Positions 35,749-44,045 of a DNA stretch of 64,000 nt are shown here, piece after piece. The translations under genes and the position numbers were made by a program. The notes below the pieces were generated by a model. The model saw nothing but the letters and a program-made list of their open reading frames with translations, was not told the origin of the DNA and did no database searches. How positions within the stretch are numbered: position 1 is the stretch's first letter; each line of letters opens with the position of its first letter. Origin of the DNA: Thermopolyspora sp040678635 (GTDB lineage Bacteria; Actinomycetota; Actinomycetes; Streptosporangiales; Streptosporangiaceae); NCBI RefSeq assembly GCF_040678635.1, contig NZ_JBFATZ010000009.1:62001-126000 (forward strand), given 5' to 3'.

Positions 35749-36939
35749 CTAGTTCAGGTTGACGGCTCTCGCCAGCGCGCGGATCCGGGGTGAGGGCCGG
35801 GTCTCGGCCTCACGGATGCTGTCCACGAGTTCGCGGGCGACGGCCTGATGCCGGAACCACACCGGGGATACGGCGTGGGCCTCGGTGAGCCGCTCGGTCG
35901 CGGCGGCGCGGTGCCGGGCGTCCAGGAGCGCCTGGGCGACGTCGAGGAGATGCCGGCCGTAGGAGATGCCGGTGAGGTCCTCCCGGGTGATCGCCTGTGA
36001 CGCCTTGAGAGCCTTGTCCGGCTCGCGTCGTACGGCGTGGGCGTGCGTCGCCTGCATCGCGACGGTGGCCGGTCCGAAGGAGGTGTTGTAGATCTTGATT
36101 CGGTGCCCGATCCGCTCGGCGCCGGCGCGGGCCATGGCGATGTACTCGTCGACGTCGCGGCCTGCGGCGGCGGCCGGGGCGAGCGCGGTCATCAGCAGGT
36201 TGCCCCACGCGGCGACGGCGGTCGGCGGCGCCGAGAACGACGGTTCGATCCGGGCGGCCATGCCCGCGGCCAAGCGCTCGGCCTCGTCGAGGCGTGCCTG
36301 ATGCAGCAGCGCCCAGGCGTAGGTGGCGTGCAGGGTCGCCCACAGCAGTTCATCGGCTCCGCCGTGCGCGACGGTCAGGGCTCGCTCGGCGCCGACGGCG
36401 GCCAGGTCCTCGCGGCCGAGATGCACCATGATGCTCGCGGCCAGGTCGTAGGCCATGGCCAGCGGGTACACCGCCCGCTCGCCTTCGGCGGCGTGCGTGA
36501 GCCGGGCCTCACCGATCAGCGCGGGCAGTCGCGCGATGAGGACGGCGAAGTCGCCCGCCCAGTACCGGCGGCATGCGTCGTCGACGGACCGGCGGACGTC
36601 GTCCAGTGGCGCGGGCTCCCCGTCGTCGCCGTCGTCGTCGTCGAGGCCGGGCAGGTGCGTCGGCGACAGCAGGGCATCGCGCAGCGCCAGGACGCTCGCG
36701 CCGTCGCGTCCGGCCGTTCCCATCCGCTCGCGTTTCCCGGTCAGTGCGCTCAGCTCAACGTCCAGAGCGGTCGCCAGCCTCATGAGGCTGGTCAGGCGTG
36801 CCGAGCGGCGCGCGCCCTGCTCCAACTTGGCGATCAGGTCCCGCGATACCCCGGCGCGTTCGGCCAGGCCCTCCTGGCTGAGTCCGCGCTCGTGACGGAT
36901 TCGCCGGAGTTGGGCACCGATCGTGCTACCGTCGTCCAT
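35749..36939 (-). CDS. XRE-family regulator with TPR-like C-terminal domain (396 aa)
   Basis: The helix-turn-helix spans about residues 7-65 (LRRIRHERGLSQEGLAERAG, then SRDLIAKLEQGARR). It is followed by an acidic linker (LDDDDGDDGEP) and a long helical C-terminal region of TPR-like pairs. The ATG at 36939 is preferred over 36966 because GAGGAGC lies just upstream. Such proteins are common in actinomycetes, often regulating small neighbouring genes or development; targets are unknown here. Confidence 0.87.
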   Translation of the reverse strand: MDDGSTIGAQLRRIRHERGLSQEGLAERAGVSRDLIAKLEQGARRSARLTSLMRLATALDVELSALTGKRERMGTAGRDGASVLALRDALLSPTHLPGLDDDDGDDGEPAPLDDVRRSVDDACRRYWAGDFAVLIARLPALIGEARLTHAAEGERAVYPLAMAYDLAASIMVHLGREDLAAVGAERALTVAHGGADELLWATLHATYAWALLHQARLDEAERLAAGMAARIEPSFSAPPTAVAAWGNLLMTALAPAAAAGRDVDEYIAMARAGAERIGHRIKIYNTSFGPATVAMQATHAHAVRREPDKALKASQAITREDLTGISYGRHLLDVAQALLDARHRAAATERLTEAHAVSPVWFRHQAVARELVDSIREAETRPSPRIRALARAVNLN

Positions 36940-37009
36940 GGCTCTGCTCCTCTGAGACTCTCCCAAGGCTCAGTATGGATGCAGGGCCGTTCGTCGTTCC
37001 GGTCTCCTT

Positions 37010-37117
37010 CGCCGCCAGGTCCGCATCATCAACAACAAGTTGGTGTTCAGCCTGCCCAAGCGAGACAAGGTCCGCTCGGTGCCTCTCCCGGACGCGATCG
37101 AGATGCGGCTGTCGGGT
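37010..37117 (+). pseudogene. Tyrosine integrase remnant
   Basis: About 36 codons read RRQVRIINNKLVFSLPKRDK and then VRSVPLPDAIEMRLSG in one frame. This matches the segment just before the catalytic Arg-containing block in actinomycete phage-type integrases (LPKxxKxRxVPLPD). Both sides are missing: the XRE gene lies to the left and the convergent VOC gene begins at once to the right. It marks a decayed integration event. Confidence 0.65.
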
Positions 37118-37132
37118 GAAGGCGGTGTCCCC

Positions 37133-37594
37133 TTAGTCGAGACAGAATTCGTTGCCTTCCGGGTCGGTCATCACGATGTGGCCGGACTCCATCGGGGGAG
37201 CGGGCTCGTGGCGGCGGACCCGTTTCGCGCCCAGGGCGACGAGGCGGTCGCATTCGGCCTCCAGCGCCGCCATGCGGTCCTCGCCCTGGAGGCCGGGAGC
37301 GGCGCGGACGTCGAGGTGGACGCGGTTCTTGGCGACCTTGTCCTCCGGGACACGCTGAAAGAAGAGCCGGGGGCCGTGGCCCTGCGGGTCCTCGATGGCG
37401 GAGGCGGTGTTGCGCTGGTCCTCCGGTACGCCGATGCGGGCGAGGAAGTCGTCCCAGGCGGCGAGGGGGTCGGCGTCCTCGGGCAGGTCGATGCCGGGCG
37501 GGCCGGGGTGGATGTAGCCGAGGACGTCGCGCCAGAACATCGACAGGGCCCGCGGGTCGTGGGCGTCGAAGGTGATCTGGATATGGCGGCTCAT
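37133..37594 (-). CDS. VOC-family (glyoxalase-like) protein (153 aa)
   Basis: A single glyoxalase/bleomycin-resistance-type domain: IQITFDAHDPRALSMFWRDV at the start, RLFFQRVPEDKVAKNRVHLD in the middle and VMTDPEGNEFCLD at the end, the usual final strand with its Glu ligand position. Function in this subgroup is mostly unassigned. Its ATG overlaps the stop of the upstream DinB gene (ATGA), so the two are co-translated. Confidence 0.85.
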   Translation of the reverse strand: MSRHIQITFDAHDPRALSMFWRDVLGYIHPGPPGIDLPEDADPLAAWDDFLARIGVPEDQRNTASAIEDPQGHGPRLFFQRVPEDKVAKNRVHLDVRAAPGLQGEDRMAALEAECDRLVALGAKRVRRHEPAPPMESGHIVMTDPEGNEFCLD

Positions 37595-38229
37595 GGTGTC
37601 GTTCCGGTCTTCGTGGCGGTGTTCGTGTGCAGGTTGGTGTGCAGGTTCGTGTGCAGGTAGGTGTGCAGGTTCGTGTGCAGGTAGAGGTCGCGTAGCAGGC
37701 AGACCTCGGACAGGTGGTGGATCAGCTCGCGGTGGATGTGCAGCACCAGGTCGGCCATGTGCAGTTCGGGATAGGGCTCCTTGTCGCCGACTCGCTCGCG
37801 GAGACCGGCCTCGCCGAGGTCGCGTACGCCGGTCAGCCAGATGTCGAGCTGGGTGGTGAGCTGGTCGAGCGCGGTGGCCGCGTCGCCCACGTACTCCCAG
37901 GTGTCGTACGACGCCGGCGGGGCGCCGAAGTGGGCCGCGTTGCGCATGGCCAGTACGCCGACGATGACGTGGCCGAGTTGCCAGGCGATCGTGGTGAACG
38001 GTGCGGGGACCGGCTCGGGGAAGGCGTAGTCGATCGTGAAGTCTCCGGTGCCGGCCTGTATGGGGGCCGTCGAGGTGCCGCGCGGCCGTATGCTCCAGGC
38101 GTCCGGAACCGGCGACCAGAGGTACTCCTCGTCGGTGAGGCCGTCGAGGCGGGCCTTGAGCTGGTTGTTCCAGTGCCACTCCCACTGTTCGCGTAGCGTA
38201 CGGTTCAGGTCGAGTTCGTCTGCGTCCAT
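37591..38229 (-). CDS. DinB-superfamily protein with repetitive C-terminal tail (212 aa)
   Basis: A four-helix DinB/mycothiol-transferase-like fold: LREQWEWHWNNQLKARLDGL at the start, then FTTIAWQLGHVIVGV and MADLVLHIHRELIHHLSEV, which supply the His residues typical of the metal site. The ATG at 38229 (MDADELDLN) fits the family start better than 38271. The tail LHTNLHTYLHTNLHTNLHTN is coded by 12-bp tandem repeats and is not part of the family. It is divergent from a WYL regulator and overlaps the VOC gene. Confidence 0.83.
   Translation of the reverse strand: MDADELDLNRTLREQWEWHWNNQLKARLDGLTDEEYLWSPVPDAWSIRPRGTSTAPIQAGTGDFTIDYAFPEPVPAPFTTIAWQLGHVIVGVLAMRNAAHFGAPPASYDTWEYVGDAATALDQLTTQLDIWLTGVRDLGEAGLRERVGDKEPYPELHMADLVLHIHRELIHHLSEVCLLRDLYLHTNLHTYLHTNLHTNLHTNTATKTGTTP
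37620..37682 (-). repeat. 12-bp tandem repeats coding the LHTN tail of the DinB protein
   Basis: About five in-frame copies of a GTGCAGGTTGGT-like unit (plus strand), with the variable base changing between copies. They look like replication-slippage expansion at the 3' end of the gene. Confidence 0.85.
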
Positions 38230-38288
38230 AGGGCCAGGTTGGCACCGCTGGAGGACAGGATCGGTCCGCAATCTGGCAAGGTGGGGTC

Positions 38289-39290
38289 ATGGTCGCGGTG
38301 GGCGGTGACGAGCGAGGGACGACCGAGCGGGTGCTGACGCTGCTCGGGTTGCTGCAGCGGCGCCGGGTGTGGACCGGGCCCGAGCTCGCCGAGCGGCTCG
38401 GGGTGACGGCGCGCACGGTGCGGCGGGACGTCGAGCGGCTGCGTGCGCTCGGGTATCCGGTGCATGCGGGCCAGGGCGTCGGCGGCGGCTACCGGCTCGG
38501 CCCGGGGCGGGACCTGCCGCCGCTGCTGCTCGACGACGAGGAGGCGATCGCGACCGCGGTGTCGCTGCTCGCCGGGGCGAGCGGCGCGGTGGCCGGGGCG
38601 GGTGACGCCGCGCTCCGGGCGCTGGCCAAGATCGACCGGGTGATGCCCGCCCGGCTGCGGCGTCAGGTGCGCGCCCTCGCCGACTCGGTGGAGTACTTCG
38701 GCGGCGGTCGCGAGCAGGTCGACGCCGAGGTGCTCATGACGCTCGCCCGTGCCTGCGGCGACGAGGTCGAGGTCGGCTTCGGTTATCCGTCCGGGGACGA
38801 GGTGCGACGGCGGAGGGCCGAGCCGTATCGGCTGGTCGCCTCCGATCGGCGCTGGTATCTGCTCGCCTACGATCTCGATCGTGACGATTGGCGCAGCTTT
38901 CGTGTCGATCGCATGACCGATGTTTCCGCACGTACCTGGCATTTCCGCCCGCGGGTTATGCCCGACGCGGCGGCGTACGTCCAGGAGGGGGTGGCGAGCC
39001 GGGTCTACCCGCATCAGGCGCGCTTCCTCGTGCACGCCCCGGCCGCGACGGTGCGGGCGCAGATCCCGGCGTCGGCGGCCGTCGTGCGGCCACGGGACGG
39101 CGAGCGCTGCGAGGTGGTGGCCGGCGCCGCCAATCTCGATATCGTGCTCATGCACATGGTTGTGCTGGGGCACGATTTCGAGGTGCTCGAACCGCCGGAA
39201 CTCGCGGCGCGCTGTCGCGTGCTGGCGGAAAGACTGCTGTCGGTCGGCGCGAAGGCGGTTCCGGGGGCGCCGGGCGCACAGGAGTCGTGA
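38289..39290 (+). CDS. WYL-domain transcriptional regulator, YafY family (333 aa)
   Basis: A winged helix covers residues 10-65 (WTGPELAERLGVTARTVRRD, then a Gly-rich wing VGGGYRLGPG). A WYL domain lies at about 160-230, with RWYLLAYDLDRDDWRSFRVD, and a WCX extension follows. WYL domains sense small ligands or nucleic acid, and such regulators often sit beside DinB or VOC genes, as here. The gene is divergent from the DinB/VOC pair, with about 60 bp between starts, and probably controls it. Confidence 0.9.
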   Translation: MVAVGGDERGTTERVLTLLGLLQRRRVWTGPELAERLGVTARTVRRDVERLRALGYPVHAGQGVGGGYRLGPGRDLPPLLLDDEEAIATAVSLLAGASGAVAGAGDAALRALAKIDRVMPARLRRQVRALADSVEYFGGGREQVDAEVLMTLARACGDEVEVGFGYPSGDEVRRRRAEPYRLVASDRRWYLLAYDLDRDDWRSFRVDRMTDVSARTWHFRPRVMPDAAAYVQEGVASRVYPHQARFLVHAPAATVRAQIPASAAVVRPRDGERCEVVAGAANLDIVLMHMVVLGHDFEVLEPPELAARCRVLAERLLSVGAKAVPGAPGAQES

Positions 39291-39678
39291 GCCGCGTCCG
39301 TGGTGGCGCAGCGTTCCGCGTGGTATGGCCGCGGCCGGAGGAACGCCGTCATAAATGTGTTGCCGGGCGGGTCCCGGACGGGTTCAATGATCGGTGTGGG
39401 AACTGCGCCGGGCGTGGTGGGCAAGACCCTCATTCCAGATAAGGGAATGCTGCATGTTAGCGGCCTGATGTCCACCGAAGCGCCGGTCACCCGTCCCCCC
39501 TCCGCCGTCGTCCGAGTGGCCGTCACGGCGATGTGCACGTTTTCCCGTGAGGCGGACTGCCGGTGAATACGGCCCGGGGTCCGTGGCGCTGAATCTTTTT
39601 AATTTGGCCGTCGGTGATGGCGCGCCGGGCGCAATTAATCAGTTTCATGTGGCAAGATATATCCTTAAGATTCCGGAT
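39291..39678. other. Intergenic region upstream of the VWA gene
   Basis: No supported gene. The right half (about 39590-39680) is distinctly AT-rich with ATATATCC and TTTTTAATTT stretches, suggesting a promoter for the VWA gene. A short hairpin, CATTCC-7 nt-GGAATG, lies near 39432-39450. Confidence 0.5.
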
Positions 39679-40983
39679 ATGAATACGCCGGATCTGCTCA
39701 CGCATCTTCGGACGCACGCCACGCCGCTGATTCTTTCGCGCGGCGGCGATCTGGCGTGGGACGATGCCGAAATTCACCGCGCCGCCTGGCTCGCGGACCC
39801 CGAGGAATACGTTCTGCTCGCGCTGGTCCCCGGCGTTCAGCCGTGGCAGCGCGCCCGGGTGCTGCTGCGCACGCTGACCGCCTCCTGGGTGGATTTGGCC
39901 GAGCCGACCCGCGACGTGCTGGGCAAGGCGATCCGGGCGTTGCTGTTCGGAGTGCCGCCGGCGCAGGTCATCACCGTGTTGCTCGCCGTACGGCGGATGC
40001 GGGCCAACCACAAGCACGTCACGCGGGCCGTGGTCGCGTTCGTCCTGGAGCACCCGGACGCCGACGAGCTCATCGAGGCGCGGCGGCCCGCCCTGGTCGA
40101 CTGCCTGGAGCACGCGCTCGGCAAGGCGACGGCGCGCGCCTGCGCCCGGCTCGTCGCCGAGGGCGACACCGGCTCGCCGTACCTGCGTGACAGGCTGCTG
40201 CGGTTCACGACGGACCCGCAGGCGGCGATCCGGCGGCTGCGCGCCCTCCACGCCCCGGGCACGCACAACGCGGTCGCGCCGCACGACCCGCCCGCGCCGC
40301 TCGACCCGGTCCGGGAGGACCCGCAGGTCGTGACGCCGACGAACCGGGGCGACATCGCCGCGACGCTGGTCCACCTCTACCGCGGCGGGCCGGAGGCGGA
40401 GCTGCGGCCCGCGCTCGCCGGATACGTCGCCGAGGTGACGCGCGACCTGCCCCGCATGGCCGGGCACGTCGCCCTCGTGTTCGACGCGTCGGCGTCGATG
40501 CGCGGGTACGGCGACCGCGAGTGGGCGGTGATGTCGCAGGCGGCGGCGCTGCGCCAGGTGCTCGCGGCGATCTGCGACCGGCTCGACGTGATCGAGGTCG
40601 GCGGCGCCGAGGGGCGTCCCGAGGGCGCGACCGACCTGGCCACCGGCCTGCTCGACGCGATCGACACCAAGCCGGACCTGGTGGCGATCGTCACCGACGG
40701 GTACGAGAACACGTTCCCCGGCGACCTGGCCCGGGTGGCGGCCACCCTGCCGCGCGCCGGGGTGACCACGCCCGTGCTGCTCTGCCAGGCCATGTTCACC
40801 CGCAGCGACGACCTCACCTACCGCACCCCGGCGCCGGAGCTGCCGCGGTTCCGCTTCTGGCACCAGGACGACTTCGCCGAGCTGCTGACGTGGATGTTCG
40901 CCCACTGCGCGCCCGGCCGGGCCTGGATCCGGGCCGCCACGCTCAACGACCTGGAGGTCCGTCAGGGAGGAGTACGGACATGA
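39679..40983 (+). CDS. VWA-domain protein with TROVE-like helical N-terminal half (434 aa)
   Basis: Residues 1 to about 235 are a helical-repeat region (QPWQRARVLLRTLTASWVDL, AVRRMRANHKHVTRAVVAFV) reminiscent of TROVE/Ro60 proteins. Residues about 265-400 are a von Willebrand A domain with an intact MIDAS: DASAS, then the Thr of EGATDLATG and IVTDGYEN. ATG 39679 (MNTPDLLTH) is preferred to the open frame from 39547, whose first 44 codons lack coding character. It overlaps the next gene by ATGA. RNA or protein binding in a stress or conflict context is inferred from the TROVE-VWA resemblance only. Confidence 0.75.
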   Translation: MNTPDLLTHLRTHATPLILSRGGDLAWDDAEIHRAAWLADPEEYVLLALVPGVQPWQRARVLLRTLTASWVDLAEPTRDVLGKAIRALLFGVPPAQVITVLLAVRRMRANHKHVTRAVVAFVLEHPDADELIEARRPALVDCLEHALGKATARACARLVAEGDTGSPYLRDRLLRFTTDPQAAIRRLRALHAPGTHNAVAPHDPPAPLDPVREDPQVVTPTNRGDIAATLVHLYRGGPEAELRPALAGYVAEVTRDLPRMAGHVALVFDASASMRGYGDREWAVMSQAAALRQVLAAICDRLDVIEVGGAEGRPEGATDLATGLLDAIDTKPDLVAIVTDGYENTFPGDLARVAATLPRAGVTTPVLLCQAMFTRSDDLTYRTPAPELPRFRFWHQDDFAELLTWMFAHCAPGRAWIRAATLNDLEVRQGGVRT

Positions 40984-41969
40984 CACAACTCGACACGCTT
41001 GTTTCCGCGCCGCTCGGCCTGACCGGCTACCGCGTGGGCACGCCGCAGTGCGCGGGGGAGCTGACCATGGTGCCCGTCTGGGGTCCCGAGCACCGCGGGT
41101 TCGTGCCGCCGCGTTCGGGGCTGAAGCTCAACCGGGTCGTCGGCTACGGCAAGGTGGAGATGCACAACGGCGCCTCCGAGGGCGTGGCGATCGTGCCGCT
41201 GCACATCGGCTACATCCAGGACGCGGCGCAGAACCACGCCCTGTGCTCGGCGGCGCTGCTCGCCGCCGGTCAGACGCGGCTGTTCGACGACGCCTGCTGC
41301 GTGCAGTCCGGGCAGGGCGGCTTCCTGGAGGGCCGCGACCAGTGGTTCTTCGTGCTGCCCGTCGAGCTGCGGCTGCGGGCGCTTGAGCTGCGCAAGCGGC
41401 GCGACTACTCCAAGCTGTGGCCGGACATCTCCGACCTCAACCGCCGGTACGGCCTGCCGTCCCGGGGCCACCTGGAGCAGATCCTGTCGCGTGAGCGGGC
41501 GACGCTGACGCAGTTCCGCAGCCGGCTGGAGCTGCTGCCGGGGCAGCTTGGCGCGCTGTTCTTCGTCGGCGGGTCGTTCGTGGGGCTGGAGCTCGCGCCG
41601 GATCCGGTGTACTTCGCCGAGATGTGGATGGCTCTGGTGTGTTTCGCGTACGGTGTCGCCGCGTGGCAGGCCGAGACGAAGCGGGACGCGCAGCGGCAGG
41701 CCGAGGCGGGTCAGGTGGCGCGGGCCGAGCCGTACGAGGCCGACGGGCCGGCGGAGCTGCGCGCGGAGCTGGCGCGCGACCGGGCGGCCCGGATGGACGA
41801 GATCGCGTCCTGGATGGCCGTCCCCGCCAGTGGGACGTGGACGGTCCAGGAGGAGGAACGTTACCTCGACCTGCGGTTGTCCACCGTCACCGGCGACCAC
41901 GTGGCCGGACAGGTGGTCACCGACGGCGAGCGGCTCGTCTACGCGTCGCTTTTCACGAACCGCCGGTGA
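40980..41969 (+). CDS. ARPP-1-like domain protein, partner of the VWA protein (329 aa)
   Basis: The segment LNRVVGYGKVEMHNGASEGV, IVPLHIGYIQDAAQNHALCS, then DDACCVQSGQGGF resembles the ARPP-1 domain (ARG and rhodanese-phosphatase-associated protein), though the match is from memory and not tested. The middle is helical (LRLRALELRKRRDYSKLWPD). The C-terminal third (about 205-320) has a hydrophobic patch and a charged helix. No catalytic motif is certain. Its ATGA overlap with the VWA gene shows the two act together. Confidence 0.6.
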   Translation: MTQLDTLVSAPLGLTGYRVGTPQCAGELTMVPVWGPEHRGFVPPRSGLKLNRVVGYGKVEMHNGASEGVAIVPLHIGYIQDAAQNHALCSAALLAAGQTRLFDDACCVQSGQGGFLEGRDQWFFVLPVELRLRALELRKRRDYSKLWPDISDLNRRYGLPSRGHLEQILSRERATLTQFRSRLELLPGQLGALFFVGGSFVGLELAPDPVYFAEMWMALVCFAYGVAAWQAETKRDAQRQAEAGQVARAEPYEADGPAELRAELARDRAARMDEIASWMAVPASGTWTVQEEERYLDLRLSTVTGDHVAGQVVTDGERLVYASLFTNRR

Positions 41970-42349
41970 AACCCGTTGCCGGGCGGGTGACGTGACGGAT
42001 TAACCGATCATTCGGGCCGGGCGACCCGATCGCCATTGGTGAGCGAATCCGTCATTCCCGGCGCGGGGACGGGCGCCGTCGGCGCACTGAGAGTTCTGAT
42101 CGTTGCGGAGGCGACGGGAACGCACGCGCTGCTGGGCGCGCGATCGCCGTACCCGTTCACGGCGTCCACCGTCTCCCGAGCACGCCGATACCGGCCGTTG
42201 CCGTGCTGACACGACACTTCGGCGGAATGTCCGCCACCCGGGCATCCGTACGGCATGGCCCGCTTTCCCACCGACGGTCCAGCGCCAACAGGACTCCCCT
42301 GGCGTGGCGCGGACCGGAGTTCAGTTCGCCGCCACCGGCACGGCCGCCG
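41970..42349. other. Intergenic region with a long inverted repeat
   Basis: No supported gene in 380 bp. TGACGGATT (41993-42001) and AATCCGTCA (42046-42054) form a perfect 9-bp inverted repeat 24 bp after the ARPP-1-like gene, with further GC pairing possible inside. This may be the terminator. Confidence 0.5.
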
Positions 42350-42676
42350 TCACCTCTCGGTCGTGCCGGTCGTGCCGCTGATGGACTCCTGGTAGACGTC
42401 CGTATAGGTCCGCGAGTCTTTGATCAGGTCGTCGCAGAAGGCGGCGACGTCGTCGCCGATGAGTTCCAGGACCCCCTTGCCGGCCGCGGCGCCCTCCTCG
42501 AAGAAGTCGAGGACCTGCGAGAGCAGGGGCCTGTCAAGCAGGTCGACCGGTCCCACCCTGAAGATGTACCGCTGAATCTCCTTATAGACGATCCGATAGT
42601 CCGGCGGGAGCGCCTTGACCCGCGCCACATGCGCCCGCCACCGCTTCTTGCCGTCGATGATGTCCCGGATGCGCAC
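42350..42676 (-). CDS. DUF1048-family protein (108 aa)
   Basis: A small helical protein of the DUF1048 family: IIDGKKRWRAHVARVKALPP, DYRIVYKEIQRYIFR and ELIGDDVAAFCDDLI. DUF1048 proteins are encoded beside PadR repressors and ABC exporters in actinomycetes and Firmicutes; their biochemical role is not established. It is the third gene of a PadR-DUF1048-DUF1048 operon, 1 bp after the second, and opposes a related gene in the divergent operon. Confidence 0.83.
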   Translation of the reverse strand: MRIRDIIDGKKRWRAHVARVKALPPDYRIVYKEIQRYIFRVGPVDLLDRPLLSQVLDFFEEGAAAGKGVLELIGDDVAAFCDDLIKDSRTYTDVYQESISGTTGTTER

Positions 42677-42677
42677 G

Positions 42678-43034
42678 TCAGCCTCCCAGCCGGCCCAGTT
42701 TCCTCGCGACGTTCCTGTTCAACCGCTCGCGCCACCGGTCGCGATGGCTTCGCGCGCCTTCTCCGCGGGCCAACGCCGCGCAGAAACCCGCGATGTCGTC
42801 GCCCAGCGCCTCGTGAACGCTCCGCCCGTCGGCCGCCGTCTCCTCGAGCAGTTCCAGAGCACCGCCGAGCATCGGGGTCAGCTTCCGGCCGGTGAAGTCC
42901 GAGTAGGGAAGAAGATGACCCTTGATCTCTTCCCATGCCGCCCGATGGCCGACCGGCAATGCCTCGGCCCGGGCTTGGAAGGCGTTCCATTCCCTGGTGA
43001 GATCGCTGCCTGTCATGGTCTCCCAGAGGCTCAT
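42678..43034 (-). CDS. DUF1048-like protein (118 aa)
   Basis: Diverged relative of the next gene: WNAFQARAEALPVGHRAAWE, EIKGHLLPYSDF and ALGDDIAGFCAALARG keep the same spacing of helices and the GDDIAGF motif. ATG 43034 overlaps the PadR stop (ATGA) and has AGGAGGG upstream, so the longer start at 43082 is rejected. Probable partner of the PadR regulator or exporter. Confidence 0.78.
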   Translation of the reverse strand: MSLWETMTGSDLTREWNAFQARAEALPVGHRAAWEEIKGHLLPYSDFTGRKLTPMLGGALELLEETAADGRSVHEALGDDIAGFCAALARGEGARSHRDRWRERLNRNVARKLGRLGG

Positions 43035-43357
43035 CTCCGGCCCTCCTTGAGCTTCTCGAGGCGTGAGGCGATGTACTCCCACTTTGTCCAGAACGTCGCG
43101 AGCTCCTTGCGCCCCGCGTCGTTGAGCGCATAGAACTTGCGCGGCGGGCCCATCCCGGATGGTCGCTTGGTCACCTCGACGAGCCCGTTCTTCTCCAGCC
43201 GCAGCAGGATGGTGTAAACCGTCCCCTCGACGACATCCGTGAAGCCGAGCTCGTTGAGCCGACGCGTGATGGCGTACCCGTACGTCTCCTCGCTGCCGAT
43301 GATCTCAAGCACGCAGCCCTCAAGCGTGCCCTTCAGCATCTCCGTCAGGCCGTCCAT
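43031..43357 (-). CDS. PadR-family transcriptional regulator (108 aa)
   Basis: The PadR winged helix is complete: MLKGTLEGCVLEIIGSEETY, GYAITRRLNELGF, EGTVYTILLRLEKNGLVEV and PPRKFYALNDAGRKEL. The short C-terminal helix fits subfamily s2. PadR proteins repress transporters and stress genes and are released by ligands. It heads the leftward operon and is divergent from a DUF1048-DrrAB-type exporter operon, its likely target; palindromes lie between them. Confidence 0.92.
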   Translation of the reverse strand: MDGLTEMLKGTLEGCVLEIIGSEETYGYAITRRLNELGFTDVVEGTVYTILLRLEKNGLVEVTKRPSGMGPPRKFYALNDAGRKELATFWTKWEYIASRLEKLKEGRR

Positions 43358-43376
43358 CGTGGTCCTCTTCGATCCT

Positions 43377-43420
43377 GGTACTTTGTATCACCTAGTACCA
43401 CTATACAGTACCACGAAGTA
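43377..43420. promoter_or_regulatory. PadR-type operator palindromes
   Basis: In a sharply AT-rich segment, GGTACT (43377-43382) pairs with AGTACC (43394-43399) and again with AGTACC (43407-43412). An outer pair, TACTTTGT / ACGAAGTA, is 7 of 8 matched (43379-43386, 43413-43420). It overlaps the start region of the padR-like gene, so autoregulation is likely. Confidence 0.6.
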
Positions 43421-43451
43421 GTGATCGGATGCGCGGACGGGCGGCGCTATT

Positions 43452-43505
43452 CGGTGTTGCTAGCTACCGGTAGTCGGTGTTACTTTGTACCGGTAGTCAG
43501 CAACA
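43452..43505. promoter_or_regulatory. Exact tandem 23-bp repeats in the divergent region
   Basis: Two adjacent 23-bp units (43452-43474, 43475-43497) share CGGTGTT at the left and TACCGGTAGT at the right. TGTTGCT (43455-43461) is inverted at AGCAACA (43499-43505). TTGCTA-18 bp-TACTTT (43457-43486) could be a promoter for the rightward exporter operon. This looks like a second regulator-binding block. Confidence 0.5.
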
Positions 43506-43628
43506 CTAAGTAGGCGGCTCCTGCGGATGCCCTTAAGCACCAACGGCGGGGTAACCACGAAGAGTCCCGATGACCAGGAGCGTTCCGGCCGACCGGCTCG
43601 AACGGCTCCGCGAAGGAGGCGAGTGGAC

Positions 43629-44045
43629 GTGACCACAGAATCGAACGAGCCGAAGAGCCGTTACCTGCAGTACCTGGAGGTCGTCACCGGATCGCTGCAG
43701 GACAAGAAGCGCTACCGGCAGTACAAGGCGCGCATCAAGCGGCTGCCCGAGAACTACCGCATCGCGGTCGAGGCAGTGGAGCGCTACCTGATGCACTTCG
43801 GCCCGGTCGACGGCGCCGACGCGTTGACGATGTACGAGGACCTCGCCGACCTGTTCGAGCAGAGCGCGGCCGACGCCACCCCGATCCGCGACATCTTCGG
43901 CGACGACCCCATCGAGTTCGTCGAGAGGTTCATGGCCAACTACCCCCTCGGCAAGTACCGGGCCCGCGAACGCGAGCGCTTCACCAGCGCCATCGCCCGC
44001 GCCGCCGGCGAATCCACCCCCGCGGAGAACAGGACGCAGCGATGA
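43629..44045 (+). CDS. DUF1048-family protein of the exporter operon (138 aa)
   Basis: LQDKKRYRQYKARIKRLPEN, YRIAVEAVERYLMHFGPV and IFGDDPIEFVERFM match DUF1048. Of two closely spaced GTG codons, 43629 is 9 nt after AAGGAGG and is preferred over 43623. Its stop overlaps the ABC ATPase start (ATGA). The three DUF1048 genes around one PadR regulator suggest a duplicated accessory component. Confidence 0.85.
   Translation: MTTESNEPKSRYLQYLEVVTGSLQDKKRYRQYKARIKRLPENYRIAVEAVERYLMHFGPVDGADALTMYEDLADLFEQSAADATPIRDIFGDDPIEFVERFMANYPLGKYRARERERFTSAIARAAGESTPAENRTQR

Noticed and set aside
37595..38416. Long minus-strand frame joined to the VOC protein (427 codons)
   Set aside because: The upstream half is the wrong frame of the DinB gene; the VOC domain begins at ATG 37594 with an ATGA overlap.
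38888..39442. 184-codon plus frame overlapping the WYL regulator
   Set aside because: Off-frame shadow of the regulator's C-terminus, Arg/Gly-rich with no domain.
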